64,000 nucleotides of DNA from Microbacterium sp. Leaf288 (GCF_001422925.1 NZ_LMNI01000011.1:40129-104128), one strand, 5' to 3'. Counted from the first letter of the stretch, positions 8,339 through 17,405 are shown. Program-made: numbers and translations. The notes: generated by a model not told the origin, from the sequence alone.

Positions 8339-9010
8339 TCAGTAGGTCGCGCGCCCTCCGCTGATGTCGTAGACGGCGCCCGTCGAGAAGGACACCCTGT
8401 CGGACGCGAGCCAGGCGACCAGTTCCGCGACCTCGGAGGCCTCGCCGACGCGCTTCATCGGGATGAGGCTGGTGATGTGGGCGAGCACGTCAGGGGCCGT
8501 TGCATCGTTCATCGGAGTCGCGATGACGGCGGGAGCGATGGCGTTGACGATGACGCCTGTGGTCGCCAGCTCCTTGCCCGCGGACTTGGTCAATGCGATG
8601 ACTGCCGCTTTGCTGGCGGAATACACGCTCAGGTTGGGATTGCCGTCTTTGCCCGCCATGCTGGCGAAATTCACGATGCGCCCCCAGCCGCGCTCGATCA
8701 TGCCGGGCGCGAACGCTTGCATCATCGCAACCGTGCCGAGCACGTTCACCTCGAGCGTGCGCCGCCAATCGTCGGCGGTCGTCTCGAGGAGCGGCAGATT
8801 CGGCCCGACGACGCCGGCTGAATTGATCAAGATGTCGACCGCGCCCACTCGTGCTGCGAGATCCGACACTGCGGCACCGTCGGTGATGTCGATCATCTCG
8901 TCGGCGTCACCGGTCCGATCGACCGTGATCACGTGAACGTCGTCTGATCGCAGCCGTGCAGCCGTCGCGGCGCCCAGACCGCTGGCGCCACCGGTGACGA
9001 TTGCGCGCAT
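8339..9010 (-). CDS. Short-chain dehydrogenase, probable 2-keto-3-deoxy-sugar-acid 4-dehydrogenase
   Basis: A classical SDR of 223 residues with a nucleotide-binding GGASGLG near residue 8, NSAG near 75 and a YSASK catalytic pair near 143-147. The Ser sits in FASMAGKDG and the end is FSTGAVYDISGG. The start at 9010 has CAGGAG 9 bases upstream. It is divergent from, and shares a 125-bp promoter gap with, an operon of dehydratase, hydroxyacid oxidase, lactonase, FAH hydrolase and sugar dehydrogenase. In the known L-rhamnose and L-fucose diketo-hydrolase routes an SDR oxidises the 2-keto-3-deoxy acid at C4 before FAH cleavage, and this gene fits that step. Assignment is by context; the alternative is the first sugar dehydrogenase. 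Confidence 0.75.
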   Translation of the reverse strand: MRAIVTGGASGLGAATAARLRSDDVHVITVDRTGDADEMIDITDGAAVSDLAARVGAVDILINSAGVVGPNLPLLETTADDWRRTLEVNVLGTVAMMQAFAPGMIERGWGRIVNFASMAGKDGNPNLSVYSASKAAVIALTKSAGKELATTGVIVNAIAPAVIATPMNDATAPDVLAHITSLIPMKRVGEASEVAELVAWLASDRVSFSTGAVYDISGGRATY

Positions 9011-9088
9011 ATTGATACTCCTGACTTTGAGGCCGACGAGCGGCCAGGGTTGAGGTTGATGGACGTGAAGCCCGCCGATGATGTGAGC

Positions 9089-9094
9089 TATACT
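9089..9094 (+). promoter_or_regulatory. Probable -10 box of the sugar-acid operon
   Basis: TATACT sits 41 bases before the dehydratase start in the gap between divergent genes. No convincing -35 is visible, as is common when an activator or repressor controls the promoter. Just downstream are CTTTCCGAAAG (9119-9129, palindromic) and flanking TTCC/GGAA half-sites, possible regulator contacts. Confidence 0.45.
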
Positions 9095-9135
9095 ACCCGC
9101 ATTCCATATGTTTGATTGGCTTTCCGAAAGTTGGA

Positions 9136-10854
9136 ATGATGGCCGCACCTCGCAGCTCCGCGTGGTATTCGGGTGATGACCGGAACGCGTACATCCATCG
9201 GGCGTGGATGCGTCGTGGGGTGCCCGCCACTGCGTTCGAGGGGCGTCCGCAGATCGCGATCGCGAATACGGCGTCCGATCTCACGCCATGTAACTCGCAC
9301 CTCGATGAGGTGGCGCAGTCGGTGAAGAACGGCATCTACGAGGCGGGTGGTATTCCGCTGGAGCTGCCGGTGGTGTCGCTGGGGGAGACGCAGGTGCGCC
9401 CAACGGCGATGCTGTGGCGCAACATGGCGGCGATGGCGACCGAGGAGATGCTGCGCGCGAACCCGATCGACGGTGTCGTGTTGCTCGGTGGGTGCGACAA
9501 GACGATCCCGGCACTGCTGATGGCGGCGGCATCCGTCGATCTCCCTGCGGTGGTGGTGCCGGGTGGGCCGATGCTGACGGGTCATTTCCGCGGTGAGGCG
9601 CTGGGGTGCGGCACGGATGTGTGGCGGCTGTCCGAGGAGGTGCGTGCGGGCTCGTTGAGCGAGGAGATGTTCCTGCGCAGCGAGTCGTCGATGATTCGCT
9701 CGAAGGGCCACTGCAACACGATGGGCACCGCCTCGACGATGGCGCTCGTTGCGGAGGCGCTCGGCACGATCATCCCCGGCCTCGCGGGGACCCCCGCCCC
9801 CGATGCGCGGCTGCTGGAGGCGGCGCACGAGACGGGTCGTCTGGCGGTGCAGCTGGTCGCTGAGGACCGGCGCCCGTCGACGTTCCTGACGAAGGGGAGC
9901 TTCCACAACGCGATCGTGGCGCTCGCCGCGATCGGCGGGTCCACGAACGCGGTCGTGCATCTCCTGGCCATCGCAGGGAGGCTTGGCATCGACCTGACGA
10001 TCGACGACTTCGACCGGATCGGTGCCGAGGTCCCGTTGCTGGTGAATCTGCAGCCCGCGGGCCGGTACCTCATGGACGACCTGTACCGGGCAGGCGGCTT
10101 CCTCGCGGTGATGCGGGAGGTGCGCGACCTGCTCGACCCCGTGGCGCTGACCGTCACAGGCAAGCCGTTCGTCGACTATCTCGAGGATGCCCGGATTTGG
10201 GATGCCGAGGTCATCACCCCGCGCGACAGCCCGTTGCAGCCGGCTGCCGGCATCACCGTGCTGCGCGGCTCCCTCGCCCCGGGGGGCGCGATCATCAAGC
10301 CCGCCGCCGCATCCCCGCACTTGCTGAAGCACCGAGGTAAGGCGGTGGTGTTCGATTCGGTGGAGGACTTCCACGCCCGCATCGACGACCCTGACCTCGA
10401 CATCGACGCGGACAGCGTGATGGTGCTGCGCGGGTGCGGGCCGAAGGGCTACCCGGGCATGCCCGAGGTCTCGAACATGCCCTTGCCGCAGAAGCTTCTC
10501 GCACAAGGTGTGCGCGACATGGTGCGCATCTGCGATGGCCGCATGTCCGGCACTGCGTACGGCACGGTCGTGCTGCACGTGACCCCTGAGGCCGCCGCGG
10601 GCGGGCCCCTGGCGCTCGTGCAGACGGGGGACTGGATCGCGCTCGATGTGCGTGCCGGGCGACTCGAACTCGACGTCCCGGCCGACGACCTGGCCGCCCG
10701 CACCCCCAACCAGGCGACCCTGGACGCATACGCGGCCCCGGCCCGCGGATGGCAGCGGCTTTACGTGGATCACGTGCTGCAAGCCGATCAGGGTGCCGAC
10801 CTCGACTTCCTCGTCGGTTCGTCGGGATCGAAGGTGTCGCGTGAGTCGCACTGA
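9136..10854 (+). CDS. IlvD/Edd-family sugar-acid dehydratase
   Basis: A 572-residue dehydratase of the dihydroxy-acid / 6-phosphogluconate / aldonate dehydratase family. The three Fe-S ligand regions are intact: SDLTPCNSHL, GGCDKTIPALL and KGHCNTMGTAS. So is the C-terminal CDGRMSGTAYGTVVLHVTPE. Family members with this length dehydrate aldonic acids (arabinonate, xylonate, galactonate) to 2-keto-3-deoxy acids. In the L-rhamnose and L-fucose routes I know best this step is often done by an enolase-superfamily enzyme, so an IlvD/Edd enzyme would be a substitution. ATG 9136 or 9139 are possible starts, both with weak ribosome sites. First gene of a five-gene operon; its end overlaps the next start by 14 bases. 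Confidence 0.85.
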   Translation: MMAAPRSSAWYSGDDRNAYIHRAWMRRGVPATAFEGRPQIAIANTASDLTPCNSHLDEVAQSVKNGIYEAGGIPLELPVVSLGETQVRPTAMLWRNMAAMATEEMLRANPIDGVVLLGGCDKTIPALLMAAASVDLPAVVVPGGPMLTGHFRGEALGCGTDVWRLSEEVRAGSLSEEMFLRSESSMIRSKGHCNTMGTASTMALVAEALGTIIPGLAGTPAPDARLLEAAHETGRLAVQLVAEDRRPSTFLTKGSFHNAIVALAAIGGSTNAVVHLLAIAGRLGIDLTIDDFDRIGAEVPLLVNLQPAGRYLMDDLYRAGGFLAVMREVRDLLDPVALTVTGKPFVDYLEDARIWDAEVITPRDSPLQPAAGITVLRGSLAPGGAIIKPAAASPHLLKHRGKAVVFDSVEDFHARIDDPDLDIDADSVMVLRGCGPKGYPGMPEVSNMPLPQKLLAQGVRDMVRICDGRMSGTAYGTVVLHVTPEAAAGGPLALVQTGDWIALDVRAGRLELDVPADDLAARTPNQATLDAYAAPARGWQRLYVDHVLQADQGADLDFLVGSSGSKVSRESH

Positions 10855-13690
10855 CCACGGCGTCGGCGCCGCGGGCTCCACGACGCTTGCTCCGGTCGAT
10901 ACTGGACTGGTTGCTGCCATCGAGGCCGTCGGCGCCGCCGTGGGCACGCGCGCAACCGATCGGCTCGCCGCCGCACATGACGCGTCGCATTATCTCCTCA
11001 CTCCGCTGGCGGTGGTGACCCCGACCGATGTCGGCGAGGTCGCTCGAGTGATGGCCGCCGCACGTGCCGCCGGTGCGTCGGTGACGTTCCGGTCGGGTGG
11101 GACGAGCCTGTCGGGTCAGGCCGGCACCGATCAGCTGCTGATCGACACGCGCCACCACTTCCGCCGCATCGACGTGCTCGACGGCGGAGAGCGGGTGCGG
11201 GCGCAGCCGGGCGCCACGGTGCGTGCTGTCAACGCGCGGCTCGCCCGTCACGGACGCAAGCTCGGGCCGGATCCGGCGAGTGAGATCGCGTGCACGATCG
11301 GCGGGGTGATCGCGAACAACTCCTCAGGGATGTCGTGCGGCACCCACGCGAACGCGTACCGCACCCTCGAATCCGCGGTCCTCGTGCTGCCGTCCGGCAC
11401 GGTGATCGACACCGGCGCCCCTGATGCCGCGGGGAGGTTCGCCACCGCTGAGCCGAAGATCCACGCCGGACTCATCACCCTGCGCGACCGTATCCGCAGC
11501 GACCCCGCGTCGGTCGGGACGCTGCGGACGCTGCATGCGATCAAGAACACGATGGGCTACGGGCTGAATTCGTTCCTCGACCACGAAGAGCCGCTCGACA
11601 TCCTCACCCACCTGATCGTCGGGTCCGAGGGCACGCTCGCGTTCGTGGCGCAGGCCACTTTCCGCACCCTGCCCGTGAAGCCGAACCTCGCCACCGGGCT
11701 GCTGATGTTCGCGAACCTGAGCGACGCGACCGCCGCCCTCCCGGCGCTGGTGGAAGCGGGATTCGCGACGATCGAACTGCTGGATGCCGCATCCCTGCGT
11801 GTCGCGCAGCACGATCCCGAGGCGACCGCGGAGCTTACTGGTCTCGTTGTCGTCGACCATGCCGCGCTGCTGGTCGAGTTCCAAGAGGAGTCTGCGGACA
11901 CCCTCGGCGTCCGCACGGCCGCGGCAGCTCTAGTGCTCGCGGGCCTGCCGCTCGTGCAGCCGGCGACGTTGACGACGGATGCCGCGACCCGGGCGCAGCT
12001 GTGGCACATCCGTAAGGGCCTGTTCACCGCCGTCGCCGGTGCCCGCCCGTCGGGCACGACCGCGCTGCTGGAAGACATTGCTGTGCCGGTGGAACGCCTC
12101 GGCGAGACGTGCGAGCTGCTGATCGAGATGTTCGACCGATACGGGTACCAGGGGAGTGTGATCTTCGGTCATGCGAAGGACGGCAACATCCACTTCCTCA
12201 TCAATGAGCAGTTCGATGACGCCGAGAAGCTGGCACGGTATGAGGCGTTCACCGAGGACATGGTGGCTCTCGTGCTCGCGCAGGGCGGGACGCTGAAGGC
12301 CGAGCACGGCACCGGCCGCATCATGGCACCGTTCGTGCACCGGCAGTACGGCGACGAGCTGTACGAGGTGATGTGGGAGGTCAAGCGCCTCATCGACCCG
12401 GGCATGACACTCAACCCCGGGGTGCTCCTCACCGACGACCCACAGGCTCACACCCGGCACCTGAAGACGGCGCCCACGGTGGAGTCCGAGGTCGACCGGT
12501 GCGTGGAGTGCGGGTACTGCGAGCCAGTGTGCCCATCGAAGGATGTCACCCTCACCCCGCGGGAGCGGATCGTGCTGCGGCGCGAGCTGCAGCGCGCCCG
12601 TGACCGTGGCGACGACCAGCTCGCACGCACCCTCGAGCAGGAGTACGGGTACGACGGTGTGCAGACCTGCGCGGTCGACGGCATGTGCCAGACCGCATGC
12701 CCGGTGCTCATCAACACCGGCGACCTCGTTCGCCGCCTCCGCAACGAGAACCAGAACGCCGTCGCGCAGGCGGGATGGAACCTCGCCGCGAAACAGTGGG
12801 ATGCCATTAGCACCATCGGCGGCGTCGCCCTCAGCGTCGCGAAGGCGGTGCCCATCGCGCTGCCGGCGCTGGCGACGAAGGTCGGCCGCGGCATCCTGGG
12901 CGACGACATCGTGCCGCTCTATTCCCACGATCTCCCCGGCGGCGGCGAGCGCCGTCGCGTGATCACCGCGACCGAGCCGGTGGCGGTGTTCTTCTCGTCA
13001 TGTACGAACACGATGTTCGGACCGATCGGTGGCGACGGAGTGGCTGAGTCGTTCCTGCGCCTGTGCGAGCGCGCCGGAGTGCAGGTCGCGACGCCGGATG
13101 ACCTGACGTCGCTGTGCTGCGGAACCCCATGGAAGTCCAAGGGCCTGTCCGATGGTTATCGCACGATGACGGACCGGGTCGCCGCATCCCTGGCCCGTGC
13201 CACCGACGGCGGCAGACTGCCTGTGGTCTGCGACGCGTCATCGTGCACCGAAGGTCTTCAGGTGCTGCTCGAAGCGGCCGACCAGGCCGACGTCACCGTC
13301 GTCGACGCGGTCGCGTTCATCGACGAGCATGTCCTTCCGCACCTCCCCGCGGGCGAGAAGGTCGCATCCGTCACCGTGCACCCCACGTGCTCCTCCACCC
13401 ACCTCGGCATCAACCCCGCACTCACCCGCGTCGCCGCAGCCGCGGCCGAGCGGGTGGTCGTGCCCGAGGACTGGGGATGCTGCGGCTTCGCCGGTGACAG
13501 GGGGATGCTGCACCCCGAGCTCACCCGCGCAGCGACCCGTCCGGAAGCCGCCGACGTGGAGGCTGCGGCATCCGACGTGCACGCCTCCCTCAATCGCACC
13601 TGCGAACTGGGCATGACCCGCGCCACCGGCCGGCCGTACCGACACATCCTGCAGGTGCTCGACGACACCCTCACGGAGGCCGCTACATGA
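10841..13690 (+). CDS. FAD/4Fe-4S D-2-hydroxyacid (D-lactate type) dehydrogenase
   Basis: A 949-residue fusion. The N-terminal PCMH-type FAD domain has SGGTSLSGQAG near residue 87, HAIKNTMGYGL, and a GlcD-type C-terminal FAD domain with GHAKDGNIHF and LKAEHGTGRIMAPFV. Two ferredoxin-like clusters follow (CVECGYCEPVCP near 553, CAVDGMCQTACP near 609), then two CCG motifs (LCCGTPWKSKG, GCCGFAGDRG) of the LutA/GlpC type. This matches the membrane-linked D-lactate dehydrogenase / 2-hydroxyglutarate dehydrogenase group, which feeds electrons to quinones. GTG at 10841 overlaps the dehydratase stop. In this operon it probably oxidises the lactate-like product of FAH cleavage. The family is usually D-specific, which bears on the sugar's stereochemistry (see findings). 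Confidence 0.85.
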   Translation: MSRTDHGVGAAGSTTLAPVDTGLVAAIEAVGAAVGTRATDRLAAAHDASHYLLTPLAVVTPTDVGEVARVMAAARAAGASVTFRSGGTSLSGQAGTDQLLIDTRHHFRRIDVLDGGERVRAQPGATVRAVNARLARHGRKLGPDPASEIACTIGGVIANNSSGMSCGTHANAYRTLESAVLVLPSGTVIDTGAPDAAGRFATAEPKIHAGLITLRDRIRSDPASVGTLRTLHAIKNTMGYGLNSFLDHEEPLDILTHLIVGSEGTLAFVAQATFRTLPVKPNLATGLLMFANLSDATAALPALVEAGFATIELLDAASLRVAQHDPEATAELTGLVVVDHAALLVEFQEESADTLGVRTAAAALVLAGLPLVQPATLTTDAATRAQLWHIRKGLFTAVAGARPSGTTALLEDIAVPVERLGETCELLIEMFDRYGYQGSVIFGHAKDGNIHFLINEQFDDAEKLARYEAFTEDMVALVLAQGGTLKAEHGTGRIMAPFVHRQYGDELYEVMWEVKRLIDPGMTLNPGVLLTDDPQAHTRHLKTAPTVESEVDRCVECGYCEPVCPSKDVTLTPRERIVLRRELQRARDRGDDQLARTLEQEYGYDGVQTCAVDGMCQTACPVLINTGDLVRRLRNENQNAVAQAGWNLAAKQWDAISTIGGVALSVAKAVPIALPALATKVGRGILGDDIVPLYSHDLPGGGERRRVITATEPVAVFFSSCTNTMFGPIGGDGVAESFLRLCERAGVQVATPDDLTSLCCGTPWKSKGLSDGYRTMTDRVAASLARATDGGRLPVVCDASSCTEGLQVLLEAADQADVTVVDAVAFIDEHVLPHLPAGEKVASVTVHPTCSSTHLGINPALTRVAAAAAERVVVPEDWGCCGFAGDRGMLHPELTRAATRPEAADVEAAASDVHASLNRTCELGMTRATGRPYRHILQVLDDTLTEAAT

Positions 13691-14610
13691 CCCCCTACGC
13701 AGCCGTCCCTTCGCTCGGCACTCCGCGTGTCGCCACCGGAGTCCCGCACTTCCTCGCCGAGGGCCCCGTGTGGGATCCGTTTCGCGGCCGCATTCTGTGG
13801 GTCGACATCCTGGCCGGTGACGTCTACGTGGGCAGGTTCGCTCACGGCGGCGCCATCGACATCGACGAGAAGGTGCCGTTTCCCGACACCGTCGGCGCCG
13901 TCGCTGTATCGGCGGCAGGGGAGTGGCTGGTCGCCGGCACCCGTCGGCTCTATACGCGCGGTGTCGACGGAGGGATCACCGCAGGCCCCGAACTCATCGA
14001 TGTCGACGACCGGCGGTTCAACGACGGAAAGCCCGACCCCGCCGGCCGTTTCGTCGTCGGCACCAAAGGCCCCGGCGACGAACTCCTCCTCCAGGTCGCC
14101 CCGGACGGAACCGGCGTCGTGCTCGACGACGACCTGGGCCTGTCGAACGGTCTTGCGTGGACCGGCGACGGACGCACCCTCTACTCGATCGACACGCTGA
14201 GGCGCCGCATCCACGCCCGCGCCTACGACCCCGCCACCGGGGCGACCGGCGTCCGCCGGGTGTTCGTGGAGTTCACGCAAGGGTATCCCGACGGGATGAC
14301 CGTCGACAGCGAAGACCACCTGTGGGTGGCACTGTGGGGCGAGGGACGCGTCGTCCGCATCTCACCGGCAGGCGACATCGTCGGAACAGTCGAGGTGCCT
14401 GCGCCGCACACCTCATGCCCGGTGTTCGCGGGCCCCGACCTCGACACCCTCATCATCACCACCGCCACCGAGGGCATGAGCCCTGACGATCTCGCCGCCA
14501 ACCCTCTATCGGGACGCCTGTTCACCGTACGGACCGGACACCGCGGCATCCACCCCAATCTGTGGGCCGGAACCCCGCAGCCCACACCGCACCTGGAGGA
14601 AACCCCATGA
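13687..14610 (+). CDS. SMP-30/gluconolactonase-family sugar lactonase
   Basis: A 307-residue six-bladed propeller of the SMP-30/LRE family. Metal-site positions are present: AEGPVW (Glu), RRFNDGKPDPAGRF (Asn/Asp), LSNGLAWTGDG (Asn) and YSIDT (Asp). It hydrolyses an aldonolactone to the aldonate, the step between the Zn dehydrogenase and the IlvD/Edd dehydratase. ATG overlaps the previous stop (ATGA) and its own stop overlaps the next start, so it is translationally coupled on both sides. Cytoplasmic, no signal peptide. Confidence 0.88.
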   Translation: MTPYAAVPSLGTPRVATGVPHFLAEGPVWDPFRGRILWVDILAGDVYVGRFAHGGAIDIDEKVPFPDTVGAVAVSAAGEWLVAGTRRLYTRGVDGGITAGPELIDVDDRRFNDGKPDPAGRFVVGTKGPGDELLLQVAPDGTGVVLDDDLGLSNGLAWTGDGRTLYSIDTLRRRIHARAYDPATGATGVRRVFVEFTQGYPDGMTVDSEDHLWVALWGEGRVVRISPAGDIVGTVEVPAPHTSCPVFAGPDLDTLIITTATEGMSPDDLAANPLSGRLFTVRTGHRGIHPNLWAGTPQPTPHLEETP

Positions 14611-15464
14611 AGCTGCTGCGCATCGGCGCACCCGGCGCCGAGAAGCCCGCCGCCCTGGTCGGCGACAACCACTACGTCGACCTATCTGACGTCGTCACCG
14701 ACTTCGACGAGGCGTTCTTCGGCGCCGGCGGGCTGGACCGCATCGCGCCGATCATCGCCGAGCGTGCCGCCACCGGCGGCGAGCCCATCGGCGACCAGCG
14801 CATCGGCGCCCCGATCGCCCGCCCGCACCAGATCATCTGCGTCGGCTTGAACTACTCCGACCACGCGGCCGAGACCGGCCAGGCGGTTCCCAGCGAGCCG
14901 ATCCTGTTCACCAAGTCGCCCAACACCCTCGTCGGACCCAACGACGATGTGCGCATCCCGCGCGGCGCGACCAAGCCCGACTGGGAGGTCGAGCTCGGCA
15001 TCGTGATCGGCAAGCGCACCAGCTACCTCGACACCGTCCACGACGCCCACGACCACATCGCCGGGTGGGTGCTCGTCAACGACGTCTCGGAGCGCGCCTT
15101 CCAGATGGAACGCGGCGGACAGTGGCTCAAGGGCAAGTCCGCCGAGACCTTCAACCCCGCGGGACCCTGGCTCGTCACCCAAGACGAGGTCGAGAGCGTG
15201 ACCGACCTGGGCATGTGGCTCGATGTCAACGACGTGCGCCGCCAGAACGGGTCGACTTCGACGATGATCTTCGACCCGTACTTCATCGTCCACTACATCA
15301 GCCAGTTCATGGTGCTCGAACCCGGCGACCTCATCAACACCGGCACCCCTCCCGGCGTCGGCATGGGCCTCACCCCCCAGGTCTGGCTGCAACCGGGCGA
15401 CGTGATGACCCTCGGCATCGACGGCCTCGGCACCCAGCGTCAGACCGTGGTCGCTCCCCGATGA
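14607..15464 (+). CDS. FAH-family hydrolase, probable 2,4-diketo-3-deoxy-sugar-acid hydrolase
   Basis: A 285-residue fumarylacetoacetate-hydrolase-family protein: CVGLNYSDHAAE (catalytic His region), SPNTLVGPNDDV, the metal ligands in WEVELGIVIGK, NDVSERAFQMERGGQW and GDLINTGTPPGVGMG. The close relatives I know are ureidoglycolate-lyase-like enzymes and the 2,4-diketo-3-deoxy-L-fuconate / L-rhamnonate hydrolases, which cut the six-carbon diketo acid to pyruvate and lactate. The neighbouring SDR, dehydratase and lactonase make the second role likely. Coupled to both neighbours by ATGA overlaps. Confidence 0.85.
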   Translation: MKLLRIGAPGAEKPAALVGDNHYVDLSDVVTDFDEAFFGAGGLDRIAPIIAERAATGGEPIGDQRIGAPIARPHQIICVGLNYSDHAAETGQAVPSEPILFTKSPNTLVGPNDDVRIPRGATKPDWEVELGIVIGKRTSYLDTVHDAHDHIAGWVLVNDVSERAFQMERGGQWLKGKSAETFNPAGPWLVTQDEVESVTDLGMWLDVNDVRRQNGSTSTMIFDPYFIVHYISQFMVLEPGDLINTGTPPGVGMGLTPQVWLQPGDVMTLGIDGLGTQRQTVVAPR

Positions 15465-16483
15465 GGGCCCTCGTCATCACCGGCCCGCACCGGGCCGAGA
15501 TCCAGGACGTCGAACCGCCTGTCGCCGGACCGGGCGACGTCGTCGTGGACGTGAAGCGGGCCGGCATCTGCGGCACCGACATCGAACTGTTCACCGGCGA
15601 GATGGCCTACTACGCCACGGGGCACACCACGTATCCCGTTCGGATCGGGCACGAGTGGATGGGTGTCGTCTCGGCCGTCGGCGACGGTGTGGATGTGTCG
15701 TGGCTGGGCGCCCGCGTGACCGGCGACACGATGCTCGGCTGCGGTGAGTGCCGCCGCTGCGCGCGGGGGCTTCAGCACGTGTGCGAGTATCGCGGCGAAC
15801 TCGGGGTGCGGGATGGACGCGCTGGTGCCCTCGCCGAGCAGGTTGCCGTGCCCGTCACGTCGCTGCACCGCTTGCCTGACGCCGTCGACGATGCGCAGGG
15901 CGCCATGGTCGAACCCGGCGGCAACGCCTACCGCTCGGTTGAAGCCGCCGACCTGAATCCGGGAGATCGGTGCCTTGTCCTCGGTCCGGGCACGATCGGA
16001 GTTCTCTGCGGGCTCTTCGCGCGGGCCGCAGGCGCGGAAGTGCACCTGCTCGGGCGCAGCGAGCGCTCCCTGACGTTCGCGAGGTCCCTCGGCTTCGACG
16101 GGGTGTGGACCGAGGATGAGCTGCCTGAATTGCCATGGGACGCTGTCATCGACGCGTCCAACGCCCAGCACCTTCCCGCTATGGCACTCGACCTCGTCGA
16201 GCCCGGGAAGCGTGTCGTCTACGTGGGCCTCGCCGGGGCGCCGAGCTTCATCGACACCCGCGACCTCGCCCTCAAGGACGTCACCGCAGTCGGCGTCCTG
16301 AGCGCTTCACCAGGTCTCGCGGGGACGATCGCTTCCTACGCGGCCGGAGAGGTGGATCCCCGCGCCCTGATCGCGGCTACCGTGACTCTGGATGAGCTGC
16401 CCGCGATCCTCGCCGGCGCGCGATCCGAGGGCGCGGGACCCGGTCCCAAGATCCATGTGTCGATGAACGTCATAGGCGAGTGA
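15461..16483 (+). CDS. Zinc-dependent medium-chain sugar dehydrogenase
   Basis: A 340-residue MDR-family dehydrogenase. Catalytic zinc positions are in GICGTDIELFTGE and IGHEWMG; the structural zinc loop is CGECRRCARGLQHVC with all four Cys. The cofactor motif is VLGPGTIGVLCGLFARAAGA. By context it oxidises the free deoxyhexose (L-rhamnose or similar) at C1 to the lactone, the first step of the pathway. Last gene of the operon, ATGA-coupled to the FAH gene, followed by a strong hairpin shared with the convergent gene. Confidence 0.85.
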   Translation: MRALVITGPHRAEIQDVEPPVAGPGDVVVDVKRAGICGTDIELFTGEMAYYATGHTTYPVRIGHEWMGVVSAVGDGVDVSWLGARVTGDTMLGCGECRRCARGLQHVCEYRGELGVRDGRAGALAEQVAVPVTSLHRLPDAVDDAQGAMVEPGGNAYRSVEAADLNPGDRCLVLGPGTIGVLCGLFARAAGAEVHLLGRSERSLTFARSLGFDGVWTEDELPELPWDAVIDASNAQHLPAMALDLVEPGKRVVYVGLAGAPSFIDTRDLALKDVTAVGVLSASPGLAGTIASYAAGEVDPRALIAATVTLDELPAILAGARSEGAGPGPKIHVSMNVIGE

Positions 16484-16489
16484 TCACAT

Positions 16490-16523
16490 CCGTCTGGCCG
16501 GTCTGAACGAGCCGGCCAGACGG
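16490..16523. terminator. Bidirectional terminator hairpin
   Basis: Perfect 12-bp stem CCGTCTGGCCGG / CCGGCCAGACGG with a 10-base loop, between the convergent ends of the sugar-acid operon and the 3-hydroxyacyl-CoA-type dehydrogenase gene. No U-tract, as is usual in actinobacteria. Confidence 0.8.
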
Positions 16524-16538
16524 CGTGGTCTGCGGGGC

Positions 16539-17405
16539 TCAGAAGTCCCGAGCATTTGATCGCACGAGTTGGAAGATCTGATCCATCGTGTGGAAGGTCT
16601 TCCTGTCCGTATCCGGGTCATGCGGGTAGAAGCCGTTTCCCGTCTTCGCGCCGAGGTGGCCGGTCCGAACGAGTGCAGCGAGAAGAGGACTGGGCTCGGT
16701 GGCGTTGCTCAGGCCCGGGAACAATCCGGCGGATACCTTCTCCCAGATGTCGAGCCCGCCGAGATCCGTGACGCCGATCGGCCCCGCGGCCGCCCACCGC
16801 GGCGCGAGCCCAGCCGCGACGATGTCATCGATGGCGCGGGGTGACGCGATGCCCTCCTCCACGAGGGCAAGAGCCTCACGAAGGAGCGCGGCTTGCAAGC
16901 GATTTGCGACGAATCCGGGAACCTCTCGCTGCAGGAGCACAGGATGCCGGCCCATTCGGTTGAGGAGGTCGACGATCTCGGCGGTCGCAGACTCGGCGGT
17001 CGCCGGCCCCGGCACGATCTCAACCAAAGGCACGAGCTGCGGGGGATTGAAGAAGTGTGCAACGAGGAAACGCTCGGGATTCCTGACCGAGGGTGCGAGG
17101 ACGCTCGGCATGAACGTGGAGGTGTTGGAAGCGAGGATTCCGTCCGCGTAAGTCGACATCTCCGCGAGGACGGTGCGTTTCACATCGAGGTCCTCCGCCA
17201 CTGCTTCGATCACGACATCGGCGTCTTGGACGCAGTCCCGGATGCTGGACGAGATCGTGAAGCTGCCGTGATCGGACCACGACTGTTCTGGGGAAACCGA
17301 AACTCGACGGGAGTCGAAGCCGCGGACTTCGCAGTTGTTCGCCGCGAAGAGGTGTGCGAGAGCGAGGCCCATCGTCCCCATCCCCACGATCCCGACGACG
17401 GTCAT
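16539..17405 (-). CDS. 3-hydroxyacyl-CoA dehydrogenase-family oxidoreductase
   Basis: A 288-residue protein. N-terminal Rossmann GIVGMGTMGLALAHLFA (residues about 4-20), then ADVVIEAVAEDLDVK, SNTSTFMPS, HFFNPPQLVPLVEI (with the catalytic-His-type HFFNP), and a C-terminal helical domain with GFVANRLQAALLREALAL and GAKTGNGFY. These are hallmarks of the HCDH family, which also includes L-gulonate 3-dehydrogenase and carnitine dehydrogenase. Its place beside the sugar-acid operon and IclR gene hints at a sugar-acid substrate rather than an acyl-CoA, but no acyl-CoA genes or proof are at hand. The start at 17405 has GGAGG upstream. Confidence 0.8.
   Translation of the reverse strand: MTVVGIVGMGTMGLALAHLFAANNCEVRGFDSRRVSVSPEQSWSDHGSFTISSSIRDCVQDADVVIEAVAEDLDVKRTVLAEMSTYADGILASNTSTFMPSVLAPSVRNPERFLVAHFFNPPQLVPLVEIVPGPATAESATAEIVDLLNRMGRHPVLLQREVPGFVANRLQAALLREALALVEEGIASPRAIDDIVAAGLAPRWAAAGPIGVTDLGGLDIWEKVSAGLFPGLSNATEPSPLLAALVRTGHLGAKTGNGFYPHDPDTDRKTFHTMDQIFQLVRSNARDF

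Noticed and set aside
9088..10947. 619-residue minus-strand open frame opposite the dehydratase
   Set aside because: His/Arg-rich shadow of a high-GC gene with intact Fe-S motifs on the other strand; no ribosome site or family match.
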